NCBI GenBank assembly: GCA_008933995.1
Contig: WARS01000007.1
Location: 2,296,230 to 2,360,229, forward strand
Reading direction: 5' to 3'
Source: Datnioides undecimradiatus
Lineage: Eukaryota > Chordata > Actinopteri > Lobotiformes > Datnioididae
Length of the DNA: 64,000 nt
The notes under the pieces are model-generated. The model saw nothing but the letters and a program-made list of their open reading frames with translations, did no database searches and was not told the origin of the DNA. A program made the translations under genes and the position numbers. Shown here piece by piece: positions 31,726-44,848 of this stretch (positions are counted from its first letter, which is position 1; the number at the start of each line of letters is the position of its first letter).

Positions 31726-32948
31726 TACATTTGCCTCAAGGGATTTTGTGAGCAAACGTAAATCCTGGAACAAGCGGGCGATCAGCGGAGATGACGGGCG
31801 GCGGCGGCGGCGATGCCAGAGAGGATCTGATGCTGTGCGTGTTTCTTTCTCTCACAGCCCTTTTGTGTTTGTGTGTGTCAGTACAGTTGTTGCACCATGT
31901 GATTCAGCATGTGTGTACAGGGAGGAGGGAGGAGGGCGGAGGATAAAAAGGAATGATGTGTAGAGACGGCTCACAAGACACTGAGAGAGATGCTGTCAGT
32001 GGTACCTCCGGCCAACCCCACATGCTTTACAGTAGTCCGGCGTGGCACAATGACCCCCTTTTCACACTGAGAGGGGGGTGAAGGGGGGTATGAAGGGGAG
32101 GGGCTGTAGCTCTTAAAGAGACTTTTTCAGACTGTGCTGTTGAGTGAGCTTGGCAGGGAAAGCCTCAGTTACCTCAGCCGACACACAGGGGCTCCAGGCT
32201 CCCAGTCGGGCCCCTGAGTGGTGGAACAGAGAGGAGAGAAGCACGGGAGGATAAGAGAGGGTGGAGGTGGAGCTGGAGGCGAGTTGGGGTGGGGGGGTGT
32301 GGAGCGGATCTGCCTTTCTTGCCAGCTGGGTGCTCAGCTCAGCCTTTCACTGGGCTGGTGCAACCTGCTCGGGCCGATTTACACAGGCACGAAACGCCCC
32401 CTTTGTCCCCTTGGCTGGGATCAGTTTTGGAGGAAGAAAACTTCCTTTCTGAGGGGAAAAAGTAAAACGCCTGGTTGCTCAGTCGCTCATTCAAGGTTTC
32501 CCCCGAGCTGCTCCCGTCTGCAATAACGCGGATGTGATGTGAGTTTAACTGCATTTGATTGTAATGACAACAAGCGTAAATAGAAACACAAGATCCAAAC
32601 AGTTCCGTCACCTCACACATAAAAGGACGTGGTCCGCTTCCAAAACGTTCTGGCACGTAGGCAAGAAAATCACAGCCCAATGGTTCGAATGTACACACTA
32701 AATGTAATACGGATGGATGGTGTGTTTGCTTGTCGGTGTGTTGTTGTTTTTTAAATCTTGTCTGCTGGTGTTACTCCCGTCGCTTCTGCCGTAGGAGTCC
32801 AAGCCTGGCACCGGGGGCTGGCGTGGCATCGCTTGATTGGCGGTGAGCAGGAGGCTGGAGCGGCTCCAGCAGCTGCACAGCGAGAGTCAAACTGCTTGAC
32901 TCGGTGTGCAGGCTGCCAGTTTCAGCTCCGCACTCAGAACACGCATCA

Positions 32949-32996
<48 letters not shown>

Positions 32997-35714
32997 AATG
33001 CATGTGGGGGGGGGAAAAAGGGGTGTGTGTGTTTGTTTGTGCGTGCGCGCCCGAGGCTTTGGGAAGGTTCTCGGACATTGAAGCTGACCTTTGGTTGAAG
33101 GGAAGCAGGTTGGATGATCATGGCTGCACCCTGCACACGGACATGCACATGCAAACACACATAAACACAAACTCCCCACCCCTCCGAAGTGTAATTACTC
33201 TTCTGCTTCTGTTTATTTCTTCTCTTCATTGTCTGTGCTTGTGTACTTCTTTTGCCAAACATCCAGCCACAATCTTTCCTCTGGTAACCGACAACTCTTG
33301 TAAAAGAAAAAGAAAAAAAAATCTCGGAAAATCCCTTCCATAAATTCTGGTGACTTGTCTCTCTCCATGTGTGACTGCCTGCCCTTTTGAACAGTGGCCA
33401 TCTTGGCTCTACGGCCCACGCTGTTGCAGCGACTGAGCTTGTCATCTGGACTGGCCGCAGCGCAGGGAAACTGCGCTAGTTAGCGTCCACCGCTAACTGC
33501 TAACCGCTCACCACAGGCCTCTGGCCTTGTAGTGGAAGTGCTCGTCAGTGTGTGTTTTCTGGTTTTTCTCCGTATCCTCGCTGCGCTGCACGGGTCGTTA
33601 ATCCTGGCCAGCTCTCTCAGGCACGGGGTTAAAGTTGGGGGGTGGGATGGAAAGAGGGACCCGGTTTATGGCCTGGATGCTGGAGACCACAAGGCAACGT
33701 GGCGTCTGCGAAGATTAATATCAGAATGACCCAAAAGGAGAGAGAATCTGTCCACATTTACTGCTGCTGTTGGACCCTAAAGGACTATTCCACTGCGTTA
33801 ACCACCCATTGCATCATGGGAAGTGTTTCTGGCTCTTGACAAATGTAAGCAATTGAAGATTTTAACTTCTATCTGTATCTTGTGAATCCCCCAACTTAAT
33901 ACAGCTATGTTCATTAGGTGTATGCTCAAACACGACCTGAGCTGACAGGTCATGCGACATAAACCCAGGGAAACCCACAGTGTTGTGGCCCACACGCCTC
34001 TGAACATGCAGAACAGCCCAGTGTTAGTCCGTCCTGGATTAGAGGGAAACCTGTCCAGTCATGCAGACATGTAAGCCCTAATCTCCACTCTGTAGTCTGG
34101 GAATTAGAACCTGGCTAACAATCAGATTACCATTTCTCCTCATATAACACAGCCACACTCATTACTGCACTAATGCATGATGTCCTATATGTCCCAGCTG
34201 GGATTAGCATCGCTCTCAAACCACTGCTGCATTAATAATAACTGTCCAAATTAAAGATTGGGCACAATAAATGAGATAAATGACGGTATATCAGAGTGAT
34301 GATAATCTGTGATTGGCTGATTGTGTTGTTGTGTTGTAGATATTCCAGGCTTGCTTTATGTAATGACGCATCCTGCCTCTTATGTCTTCCCTTAATTTCT
34401 CTTTCATTTCATTTATTCTCCTCTCCTCCATCCCTTTTCCTCTTCCTCTGTTTCTCTCCGTCTTTGCTGGATCCAAACAGCTGCTCCCAGTTTCCTTTTG
34501 CTCGGAGCCAATTAAAGGTGCATCACCTTTCTGCCTTTGTTTCCGCGGGGTTTCCGCCGAAGAGAGGGGAAAAGCAGGGAGAGATCAAAGTCACGACCCA
34601 CCACCCCCCCGCGCGCAGGAGCAAGCAGGCTCTCCCTGTAATTGTCCAATAGGGGTTTAACTGACGAATGCCTATAAAACTACACAATCAATGCCAAATG
34701 TCAGCAGCCAGCCGGCTCGTTACAGAGCAGTATGGAGTGCAGAGTCTGTTCCCCTGCGCCTGCACGCCTCACTCGCCTCTTTTTGTCTTCCCTCTGCTTC
34801 TCCTGCAGCTGTTTCACGTCTACACGTCCGTCCGTCTGTCCATCTTTGATGCACGCGTATGTGCAGCTTAAGTGTGTTTGTGTGGACAGACAGTTAAAAG
34901 CTTATGATTCTTCGGAAAATGGCTTTAGTCGACTTTAATGGAGTTAACCTCGGCTTACTGTCAGCGGTAAGGATCGTGGATCACTGGGGGTTAAGCTGCG
35001 GTGTGTGGGATGCAGCTTTCCCCGTCCTTGGCTTCTTGAATGTCCTTGAAATCCGAGATATCGGGAATCATTGCTCGCATGTGTGTGGCCACGCGTGTAG
35101 AGAAGCTACATTGACAATCTGAATATTATATTTATGATATATTTCAATAAAAATACATACAGGTGAAATAATGTTTGTCTGCTAGTGCAGGACGGAATCC
35201 CAGGCTTGGTCCATGCACAGCCTCAGTCGTCAGTGCACTCCTGCAGGGACAGAATAACACCCAGAGTGGTTTCCACAGTGAAGCTGAAAGGCTGCAGGAG
35301 AGGGAGGAAGTGCTTCAGACCTGATTAGCTTCTCGTCGCTGCAGATGATGAAGACACTTTGTCCTCTTCCCTCTCTTCTCCAACCAGACAGGACGTGCAC
35401 ACACTCACCCTCAGACACTCTGTCTCTGTCTCTCACTCTCTCCCTTTCACTACTAACAAACAGATGCTGAAGACCACGATCATCAGACTCACCGGTCCTT
35501 TCCCTGAGCACAATCAGTGGATGAACACAAACAGCAGCTATCACAGACACTTCTGCTCCACGACAGCCAAAAGCTTTATTCCGGCCTCTTGTCAAGTCCC
35601 ACACAGCATTAATGTTCAGTCAGCTGCAGCTGATAAATCACTTTAACTGGCATCACCGGCACGGCCTTAAAAACACGATCCAGGATGGAAACAGCTATCT
35701 GAACCACCAACCCG
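31726..35714 (+). other. bcr: bcr intron 1, block with one long TG repeat
   Basis: It includes a purine-rich stretch (31915-32115), a long (TG)n at 32951-32993, a polyG/A run (33005-33019) and C/T-rich stretches near 34420-34470. The 224-codon minus-strand frame at 32771-33445 is produced largely by reading the CA repeat. No exon was recognised. Confidence 0.7.
32951..32993. repeat. (TG)21 microsatellite
   Basis: Uninterrupted TG dinucleotides, the longest perfect TG run in the window; a potential Z-DNA-forming tract. Confidence 0.95.
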
Positions 35715-35715
35715 G

Positions 35716-35747
<32 letters not shown>

Positions 35748-36100
35748 GCACACACACACAAACACAAAACCTCATTACAGCCAGCAAGCCCTTCATCTAA
35801 CTTTACTGTACCCACTGCCTCCTTTGGGCCTGTCAACCCTCTCTGCTCTCTTTCTGTGACTGTGTACCCCCCTCTCTCTCTTTCCCCTCTATGAGTGTGT
35901 GTGTGTGTGTGTGTCTGTGTGTGTGTCCGTGTGTGTGTGTGTGTGTGTGTGTGTCTCTCTCTCTCTTCCCTCTGGCTCTTTGTTATTGGACTGTGTTTGC
36001 ACTGGGCTGCTGGGTGGGTTTGCTCAATAAATGGTACTTGTTTCAGGCTGCCCGGGCTATTAGAGTTGTGTTTGTGTGTGTGCGCGTGTGTGTGTGTGTT
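35715..36100. repeat. Cluster of CA and GT microsatellites
   Basis: CA tracts at 35716-35745 and 35748-35760 are followed by GT tracts at 35894-35968 (continuing into CT) and 36066-36099. CA then GT on one strand makes them roughly complementary, so they could pair as a long imperfect hairpin. The 268-codon minus-strand frame across them is an artefact. Confidence 0.9.
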
Positions 36101-39100
36101 TCCAGGGGTAAACGTTAGAGACACAGAGGTGGGGAAGTTTTGAGATTGAGATGGGGGGGGGTGGGGAGGCTGCAGTGAGAGGTCACCATGCTTTAGGAGA
36201 AAGACATTATAGCAGAAAAGGGGAAAGTGCCTGGCTGATCGACGCTGCAGATGGCTGCCTCCGCCGACAGATGCATGTGGATCCAGGACAGATGCTGTGG
36301 CTGCCGTGCGGAGGACGGGTGCCCGGATGGAGGGTGGAGACAGAGGGCGGCTGCGATCGATGTCTGAGGGAGAGCAGAGTCTGTCCTGTCTGAACCGACA
36401 TTTGCTAAATGTCAAAAAGAGAAGACAACTGCACGGCTTCAGCAGACGTGACGCGGAGTTTGATCTCGGCGAGGTTCCTCTCCCACTCTGGCTCCTTTTA
36501 TTGTCTGTTGTTTGTGGAGCGGCTCGTTGCAGAGGGACTGGATAACCCTGGGCTCCTGGGGAAGATCAGATTTCATGTTGCTATCCCCCCACTCCTCCTC
36601 CCTTTCCTCCATCTCCTCTCTGAATGCCCTTCGGTAACATCCCTCCGTCTGTGATATCTCTTTTATGTCACTTAATATCCCTTCCTCTATCCCCCTGACC
36701 ATCTCCTTCCCTCTCTCCCTGCCTCCCTCTTTCACTCAGTGCTGTTCAGCCCGGAGCGCACTACACAACATAAAGGCTGATTTTAAGCCCAATTTGGCCA
36801 TGACAACTGATTTTCAAGTTCATGGAGAGACCGCGCTCGTCTGCAGAAAGGCGGCACACAACCGCCCCGGCCGCGTCAGCAGATGCTATCTTTTACTTTT
36901 AATTTGTTGCCCCTCAGTTCAGGAGCAGTCGCGGTTTTATCAAATCCATTCCAACCACCAAGATACAGATCTGGAGTGGAGTCCGCCGCTAAAGTGTGCC
37001 ATGTGATGAGTCTTTTCACAGACAGTCAGCCCTCCTTGGCTGCAGCTGCATTGTCCCAGTCTGTCTGCGTGTTTCAGCCCATTGTTACAGCGCTTCTCCT
37101 CTGACAGGCGGCAGCTCTCCCCGCCTCATCCTCCTCCTACGTACCACAGCCGCGAGCAAAATGGACATGAGGAATCCAGCTCTCTGGCTGTTCCAGCGTG
37201 ACCTGTGCCCCCCTCACCCCCCAACTCTTTGGTGCATATTTGAAAGTCAAAAACAAAACTTTAAAGCGATGCTGAAAGGACTCCCCTCCGAGTTTTCCTG
37301 GCTAGACCTGTAAGTCCTCAGCTGAAACCCTGTGCAAACAACCCTGACTGCAAGATAACGATGCTATGCCGAAGGCGTGTGATGTTTGCTCTGGGCTCAT
37401 ATACTTGGTCTGACGTGGCTACGAGCCAGCTGGGCAGTTTCACTCTAACATAAGCACATGTTGCTAACACATCACAGATCAGCCCAGGAGCAGTGACAGC
37501 AAACCTTTCGACACTTGCGTGCGCAACATGACAAAAAGGAAACTTCCCATCTGAGCTCCCGCTCAGGGATCACCTGACGCTGGCTTTGCTGAACGCATTC
37601 CTCTGCGTTAGAGGCACTAAACTGAGTGGCAGAGCTGTGTGTGTGCAGAGCAGGAAGAGAATATGAAGCGATTCCGCATGTGCTGCTTTGTTGTGGGATT
37701 TGGAGCTTCCTCTGTAGCGTCCACATGGCGTCCACATGACCAGCTCAAAGCGTTCTGCTTCCTCTTCTGCGCCGTTCTCTCGCTCTGCGTCAGCTCTCCG
37801 CTCTTTCCCTCCCTGTTTTCCTTTTGTCTCCTGACTGCTCCACTTTTTCATATCTCCCTGTGTCATTGTCGCTGCAGCTCCCTGTCGTTTGGCCCACTTT
37901 ACGGGCCTATAAATGGCAGGGCCCGCTCAGGGCGAAGTGGTTGCGATTGGCTTGGAGTGACAACTCAAGAAGTATTCTCCCTGTCACATGTGAAAGTGGA
38001 GCGTACAGTAGCATGCCTCGTTGAATTTGTGCTGTGTGTGTGTGTGTGTGTCTTCAGTCTAGCAGCACAAGGCCTGGGGAAGGTTTTAAACATTAAACTT
38101 CAAACTCTGGCAGTCAGTCATTTGAATAATGTAGACATTTCCCCAAAGTGAATATTTCGTATTACACACACACACACTCACACACACACACACAGGAACA
38201 CACAAAATGCAAATACAGATATTTAGAAACAAACTTACCATCTCATACACATGTAGAGCTGAATGCATACCCACTAATTGCCTGCTGAGTTATGATAACA
38301 GGGCGTGTTCGCTCGCGTGCGCCCTGCCTGATCCCTCTCCCTGTCATCCATTATTGATGCTGCAGCCCACTTGTTGCAAAGCTAGAAACTGACTGCTGTG
38401 ACACAGGGTGTCAGGTTCCCCACTCCCCACCCAGTAGTCATCCTGCTGTGTCCACACACACATACACACCTTCATTTGCCCAAATGGAGATGCGCACACA
38501 CACACACACACACTGCACACGTGCACGCACCCTAACTTGCCGGGTAAACCAATATGCAGAGTATAATGGAAATACATGGCGTAAGCTGAGAAATGCTGAC
38601 TCTGCAAGAGCTGCTCAGCAGGACGGCACAGTCTGATCCTAAAGCACGGACATCTGCAGAGCTTCACCCGCAGATCACAGTTACTATCAATTCATCTGAC
38701 AACTATTTAATGATATAACCTATTAAAATAACGGCGATATGAATATAAATAGTGAAAAGGTGGTTCACACTTTCTTGAGGATGATTCCAAAACTTGAAGC
38801 CACAAATCCTGTCATTCAGAGAATATTTGGCATATTTGAGTGAAAACATGAAACAAATAGCATCAGAAACATGAACAGAGCTGCAAATACTGGATGGAAG
38901 ACGTACTGAATGGAAAAAATACATCAATTTGGGAAATACAGAAAATGTTGTGTACACATCTATCCATTAACCACCACAAACAGAGTTAATAATGCTGCAA
39001 CGAGGCTATGAGATGAACCTCCACTGTGTTTTACGTTAACAGCTTATGAAATAGATGTTTACCCCTGACACAGAAGGATCCTGCTCCTCCACTGTTGACT

Positions 39101-42100
39101 GAAAACGTGACATTTACAACCGAAGAGCAGGGCAAACAGTGCAGAGGACGCGGCGCCATGAGTCACTGCTCGCTAATACCTGAAACCAAGGCCTCGCTGT
39201 ATAACATGATGCCTTTGTGCAGCTTCTGTCTATATGTTCTACCTCTATTTTGACCGCTATCACTGAATATTATATTGTGCACCACAGAATATGTTTGAGG
39301 GCCGACAGCGTGAGACTCATTTCTGATTGGACGGTTGGCAGCAGCACAGCAGCCACTGTCTGAATGGGATGATGAGCAGCCGCAGTGCTGTGACAAGTGA
39401 TTGACATGGTGCTGCCCCCGCCCCCCACCTCTCTGCAGTGGATTGGACGGTGGCCAGAGGACAAGGTATCACAGGAATCCCTGTGTCACCAGAGAAGCTG
39501 TGGCGTAGCACCCGCACCCTGCACACACACAGATAAACACACTGCAGGAAAAACCTCACACCCAGCACTGTTTACCCAGGACACACACTTCCTCCTGCTT
39601 TAAACCTCGTCATGGGATCTGGACTCTGGTGGCGTTCCCCGAAAGTACAAACGCGTTGATGTAAACAGCACGCCGTCCCTCAGCGGAGACGCTCCTCGTC
39701 AGCTTCCCCCCTCGTGTGCACTGTGTTATTGGCCACAGAGGGGACGCCACTCCCTGCTGTTGATGTCTGTCTGTTAATGCGTGGGCATAAATGTGCTCTC
39801 GTATTTATTGTGTGTGTGTGTGTGTGTAACTTTGAGAGCGACCTTGTGTTGAAGACGGAGAGCAGTGATCTATGTGAGGACCTGTGGTGCCCGCAGTCTG
39901 CTCCCTGGGCCGGAGGAAAGTGGAATAATTTTATTACCGCTGTGCCAGGCCGAGAGATATTCATAGCTATCGATTGCTTAAGTGAATCCATGGCGAGGGC
40001 GCCCATCAGAAGACCTCGATAAATCTCTGAGCAGAACACGGCTGAACCCCTCGTCCGTGCGAGACGACCGTACTCTGAACCTTCGTCAGTTACGCCGCCA
40101 CAGAGCCTGGCGGTGACTTTGAGTCCAACCTCAAGCTGCAGTTAACAGCTTCAGCAGCAGTGCAGCAGCTGCAGTTGCTTTTGCTTTATTAGTTTGAAGC
40201 TTAATTAAAGTATCCGCACACTTCTTTGCTTTGGAGCAGTCGTGCAGTGACAGCATGCGTGTTCGCTCGGTCAGCACTGTGATCCGTACATGGGTTGTTC
40301 AGCACATCCGAACGGCATCCAGCTACCTGCCGCCTCCGCTCTGTCTCTGAGCGGGAGAAGGCTTCCAGAAAGCCGAACAGATGGACGCACCGTGTGAGGG
40401 GACGCAGCGCTCCACACAGTGGAAACTTCCAGCGTTTTACACCGACACAATTAGTTGTAATGAATTGAATTAGCCTGCCAAGGTAGGGATGGCTTCAAGT
40501 GAAAACACACAGCACAGAGACAATCAGATTCTCCTCTGGCAGACACATCGCCGCATCTCTGTTCTCTCACACGGTGAAACAGATGTCGCACTTTTGTGGG
40601 AGCGTGTGTGTGTGTTTGTGTGCTGGGACGGAGCTCTTTCGGATTATGTGTGTGTGTGTGTGTGTTTCACAGAGTGCTCAAAAGCTCCCTGCAGCTGTGC
40701 TGGACACACTGTTGAACCAACAGAGGTGAGCCTTGAGCCTAGTCGGTAAGTGTGTAATTTGCCACTTACAGCTTCACTGTTACCACGGTTACGCACAATA
40801 ATAAAGTCCAGAGCACAGCGAGGTCTTAAACCTCCTATTTGGTCTGAATTAGCTTTCAGTCACAGTGAATTTCCCTGTTGGTGGATGAGGAGCGTGACAA
40901 CAACAGATTCAATTAGACTTCAAACACATTCATTGGAGATGGGAACCACTGGGCTGTGTATAGACTAGACACTGGCAACCTGATGTGTGTTACGATACAG
41001 AGGTTAGCGTACAATGCACTGCAGTGTATCTGGAGTTTATATTGAAATCCAGTTTATTGAATAAAACCCTGTCAAATGCATAAAGTCTGAGCAGCAGAGC
41101 AGCGGGACACGCATTTGTGTTGGTCACAGGGCCTGTAACATCCAACATGGCAACGCCAGCCAAATAATACCCACACACACACACCTCCTATCTTGACATT
41201 GCTCCAGTTGTTACAGTGTCCCATTAGCTAATGATCAGATGCATGTTTTATATGACGATCGGGCACAGTTAGTCCTTTCTAACCATGTTTAATTGGATTA
41301 ACACAGTGTATGTATTTACGTCAAAGATCAAAATGAGTGAATAAACACTTTAACTTATGAATCTGAATATTAAAACACTCAAAAGTGATTGTCCGACACG
41401 TTTGGTATATTATAAGTATAGGCAGGTTGTTTGCAAACCATAAAGCCCTGCAGACGCAGTGTAAACATGTTGCTGTTGTGGAGGCTGTGGTGAGCATCCT
41501 GCACGTCAGGGGGAAAGGAGAGGTTCTTGTTAGCTTTGATTAGCATGTGCTGCTCTCTGTTCAGCCCGCTGTCAGTCACAGGAAAGCAAAGCCGGACCGT
41601 TAACTGTCAGTCACAGCCGGTCAGCAAGAACCGGAGAAGGTTAGAGAGCCTCAGACTGCGTGCGCGCGCCGTCACTCAGGACAGACGCGCGCTGGCCGGG
41701 ATACAGTTACTGCCCGTGGACACACAGGCTGGAAACAATAGAGACGCGTGCGATGAGGAAGTGCCAAACAGCCCGGCTCCGTCTGGAGTCCGGCTTCAGA
41801 CTGAAGCGGCGTGTTTCCAGAAATACTGCAGGAGAATTACATCCCTTCCCCTGTCAGCACAGTGTTGATCATAGTTACTAAATCTCCGCCGCCTGTGAGT
41901 GTGTCTGCGTGTGTTGAGGACTGCAGGATGATTGGTGGGAGAGCAGATCTTCAGAGGGCGTCTGAGAAATGCACTGCCATGTGAAAAACGGCCCGACGCT
42001 TCGAGTGTTTACAGGAATAATTGCGGCGTAGTTTAGGCTTTAAATCATGTTAATGCACCGTGTCTTTTGACTGAAATACAAAGGATCGTTTAAAACGCCC

Positions 42101-44178
42101 AGGCTTGTAATAGACAATAAACTATGGGTATCTTCTGTTGCGTTCTCTGCCTCCTGTCTCAACGCTACTCTGTGTTTATCCTCCGTGCTTCTTCTCTGTC
42201 GCTGTGCTTTCAAATCCACATCTCGGTCGGGGCTCTTATGTAAGTGAATTAGCTTTGCAGCGCAGCGTTTCATTTTTCATGCGCTGCGCCCGCGATCAGA
42301 GACGAGCTGGCTTATGTCACCCCTCTCCAGCCCGAGGAGGAAGACTCGAGCACGGATCTGCGGAGCTGTCCTTCTGCCGTCCCCTCAGCTTTGCTCGCTC
42401 TCCGAGCACAGCTGAGAAACAAATGGAATTTATCAAATGACACAAACCGTAAATCGCATCAACCAGTCAGGGGTGTGCGAATGAAAGACATGAAAAGAAG
42501 GAAGGACACTTACAGTCGCACAATGTCACTGCTGAGCTGTTTCAATCCAGCCAGACAGGACAGCATCGGGCTGGTCTGATCTGGAACAGTGGCTGTGTAC
42601 AGGTTTTAGTGCTGTTTTAGTCCGAAGGCCAGACCTCTTGAGGGAAAAGAGTAAAAAGCCAAAAACAAAAAGTGCCATCTCACTCCGAGGACCTATTTTT
42701 AACTCGCTTCAAAGTGGAAGCAGGGCGGGATCGGAGGGCAGATGATGTTCTGCGAGAAAAAGATTATTTTTATGCATATAGAACGCGACAGAGGACGCCT
42801 AAGAAGGGTGTCGCACTATATTAGAGGATTGAGAAAGTTTAAGCGTGTAGTTCTAAACCTGCAGAAACACACATACACACTCATTCACACATTTATCATC
42901 ATTTATGTTGGTACAGTGAAACTCTCGTCTATTAACATCCAGCAGATACGGACACGTTAGTGATCATTCAGCTCTTTGTTTCCGGTCACCTGACGAATGT
43001 AAATCCAATATATACAAAGTCAGCATGTGCTTTATACACGATCATGTGATCAAAGTCCAGTTTTGAAACGTTCCTCTTTATTAATCATCATCTTTCAGTT
43101 GGGGACTTTGTGTAATTTGGCAGCAGCAGAGTTCTGTGTTGATGTTTTGAAGTGAAAAGCCAGATCGGCGCGGCAAACGCTAAACATGAGCATGACTTCA
43201 TTCGTAACGACTTTCATGGAGGTAGCAGCTTCTGTCTGGCCACTGTGCACTGGATACTCTTCACATGGGTGTTTATGTGCGGTCGGGGCCGGACGACGGC
43301 GGGGGGAAAGCTCCTGCTAATGCTCCTCAGTCAGACGCAGGCAGCGCTGCTATATTTTGACACTGATGTCAGAGTCACTCATCGTGTCTGCGCCCGGCTG
43401 ATTCACGGATCTCAGGCGGAACATCTGACCGAGCGGACGACCGGGGTGGGACATCACATACGGGCCCATGTGTGCCTACACGCGCGTCTTCATCCGAGCG
43501 AGTCTATTTTTGATCTGCTGGGGTAATTTTAAGGCGTGGAACATCAACTGACAGGGGAAAAGAGGGCAAAACGGATTTTTTTTTTTTTTTTTTTAAAGAA
43601 ACTCGCTGGATGAGTAATGAAGACGGGGCCATAAAAAGGCCTGCAGTCATGAGAGCGACCGCCGCAAGAACAAGTGCTGTGAAGTATTTTCAGAGCCGGA
43701 GTTCATTTTGCTGCAGAGGCGAGGCCTGTTAAAGCATATTTAAGACATGCGCCGTGTGGTGAGTCAAAAGAAACAGGCCTGGGTCCCATATGGTTGTTAA
43801 AGAAACAATCTGGATGGTGCAGGTACTCGTTTGGATCTCAGTCACATCTGTTGAAGTGCGTTTTCGTATTCCTCCTGATAATTAAACCCAGACTCGTCCC
43901 TTTAAAAAGCCGTCGCGTGGACTCCTGTGTTAAATATCAGGGGAGGTGGGGCAACAAAGCGGCGTCATCACTGTCAACTTAAAAAAGAGTCAGACATCAC
44001 CAGTTGTGTCCGTGTAATGAGGCTATGACCTGAGTGAACATTCAGCCACGCAGTGCTAAAACAGAGGCTAAATGCTAAATGCTACCACGTCTTTCCAAAG
44101 TGGGCCAAACGCAGCTGACGATACTGTGGCTATCTCAGGTTATCAAAGACGTGACAAAGCTTCACTTTACACAGGCCT

Positions 44179-44181
<3 letters not shown>
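36101..44181 (+). other. bcr: bcr intron 1, block with few long repeats
   Basis: Short CA/TG tracts occur at 38033-38051, 38163-38194, 38496-38513, 39812-39827 and 40648-40664, with a T run at 43577-43594. CpG-containing, non-repetitive patches occur around 36750-36900, 39880-40030 and 41600-42450 and may be conserved noncoding DNA. An 8-bp-stem hairpin lies at 42260-42289. No exon was recognised. Confidence 0.65.
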
Positions 44182-44211
<30 letters not shown>

Positions 44212-44753
44212 GACAGTGTGAGTGTGATAAAAGTCAATTTGTGGACTGCAGATAGCTTGTCAAGCCCACCCCCACACCCCTCTCTGTGTTATTGATGGAT
44301 GGCTTCAATTAGAGGCTGAATCCCCGCACGAAGGCCCTCCCACCCCACCGTACCTGTTCCCGCCTGATTGTCATAGATGCATAATGTGGCTGAGTGAGGC
44401 AGCACACCAACCAGTTTGGACTTGGATGAAAGGATTGAGTTGTTTTTAGTTCTAGTTTTGACTATTTCCTGTTTACTTGATGATCGTTGCTGCTCCTCTC
44501 CGTCCTGCATCTGCAAATTGAATATATTTGGGATTTTGAATGTTTTTCTCATTTTATGGATGAAAAATTCAATAACTGATCATAACAAAAGCCTGATAGT
44601 GAGAATAATCGATAGTTGCAGCTGTGGATCATGTTGCCCTGATCAGAGGGATGCAAAGAGGGGAGAGCGGGCGCAGCCGACGGGGAACCGGAGACGGCGA
44701 GGTGAAGACGAACTGAAGCTCCTGCTGCTTTCCCACGCTCTTCCCTGTCTCTG

Positions 44754-44791
<38 letters not shown>

Positions 44792-44848
44792 CACGAGCCC
44801 ATCTTTCCTTCCATTCTCTCACATACGCACACACACACACACACACAC
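44182..44848. repeat. TG and CA microsatellites
   Basis: (TG)n at 44182-44211, (CA)n at 44757-44784 and (CA)n at 44828-44848. Confidence 0.9.

Noticed and set aside
32630-32705. tRNA-like ggttcgaat on the plus strand
   Set aside because: Flanking bases do not form a T-stem or a cloverleaf.
32771-33445. 224-codon minus-strand open frame
   Set aside because: It crosses the (TG)21 tract and has no recognisable protein family; open frame by low complexity.
35609-36415. 268-codon minus-strand open frame
   Set aside because: Much of it is Thr-His repeats from reading CA/TG microsatellites; there is no domain and no splice or start context.
37896-37930. TATA-like cctataaatgg flanked by gggcc, considered as an alternative bcr promoter
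   Set aside because: The A/T spacer is one base too long for a CArG box and no associated exon or conserved start was seen.
41527-41868. 113-codon plus-strand frame in a GC-rich patch, considered as an alternative bcr first exon
   Set aside because: No similarity to any BCR N-terminus and no clear in-phase donor at its end.
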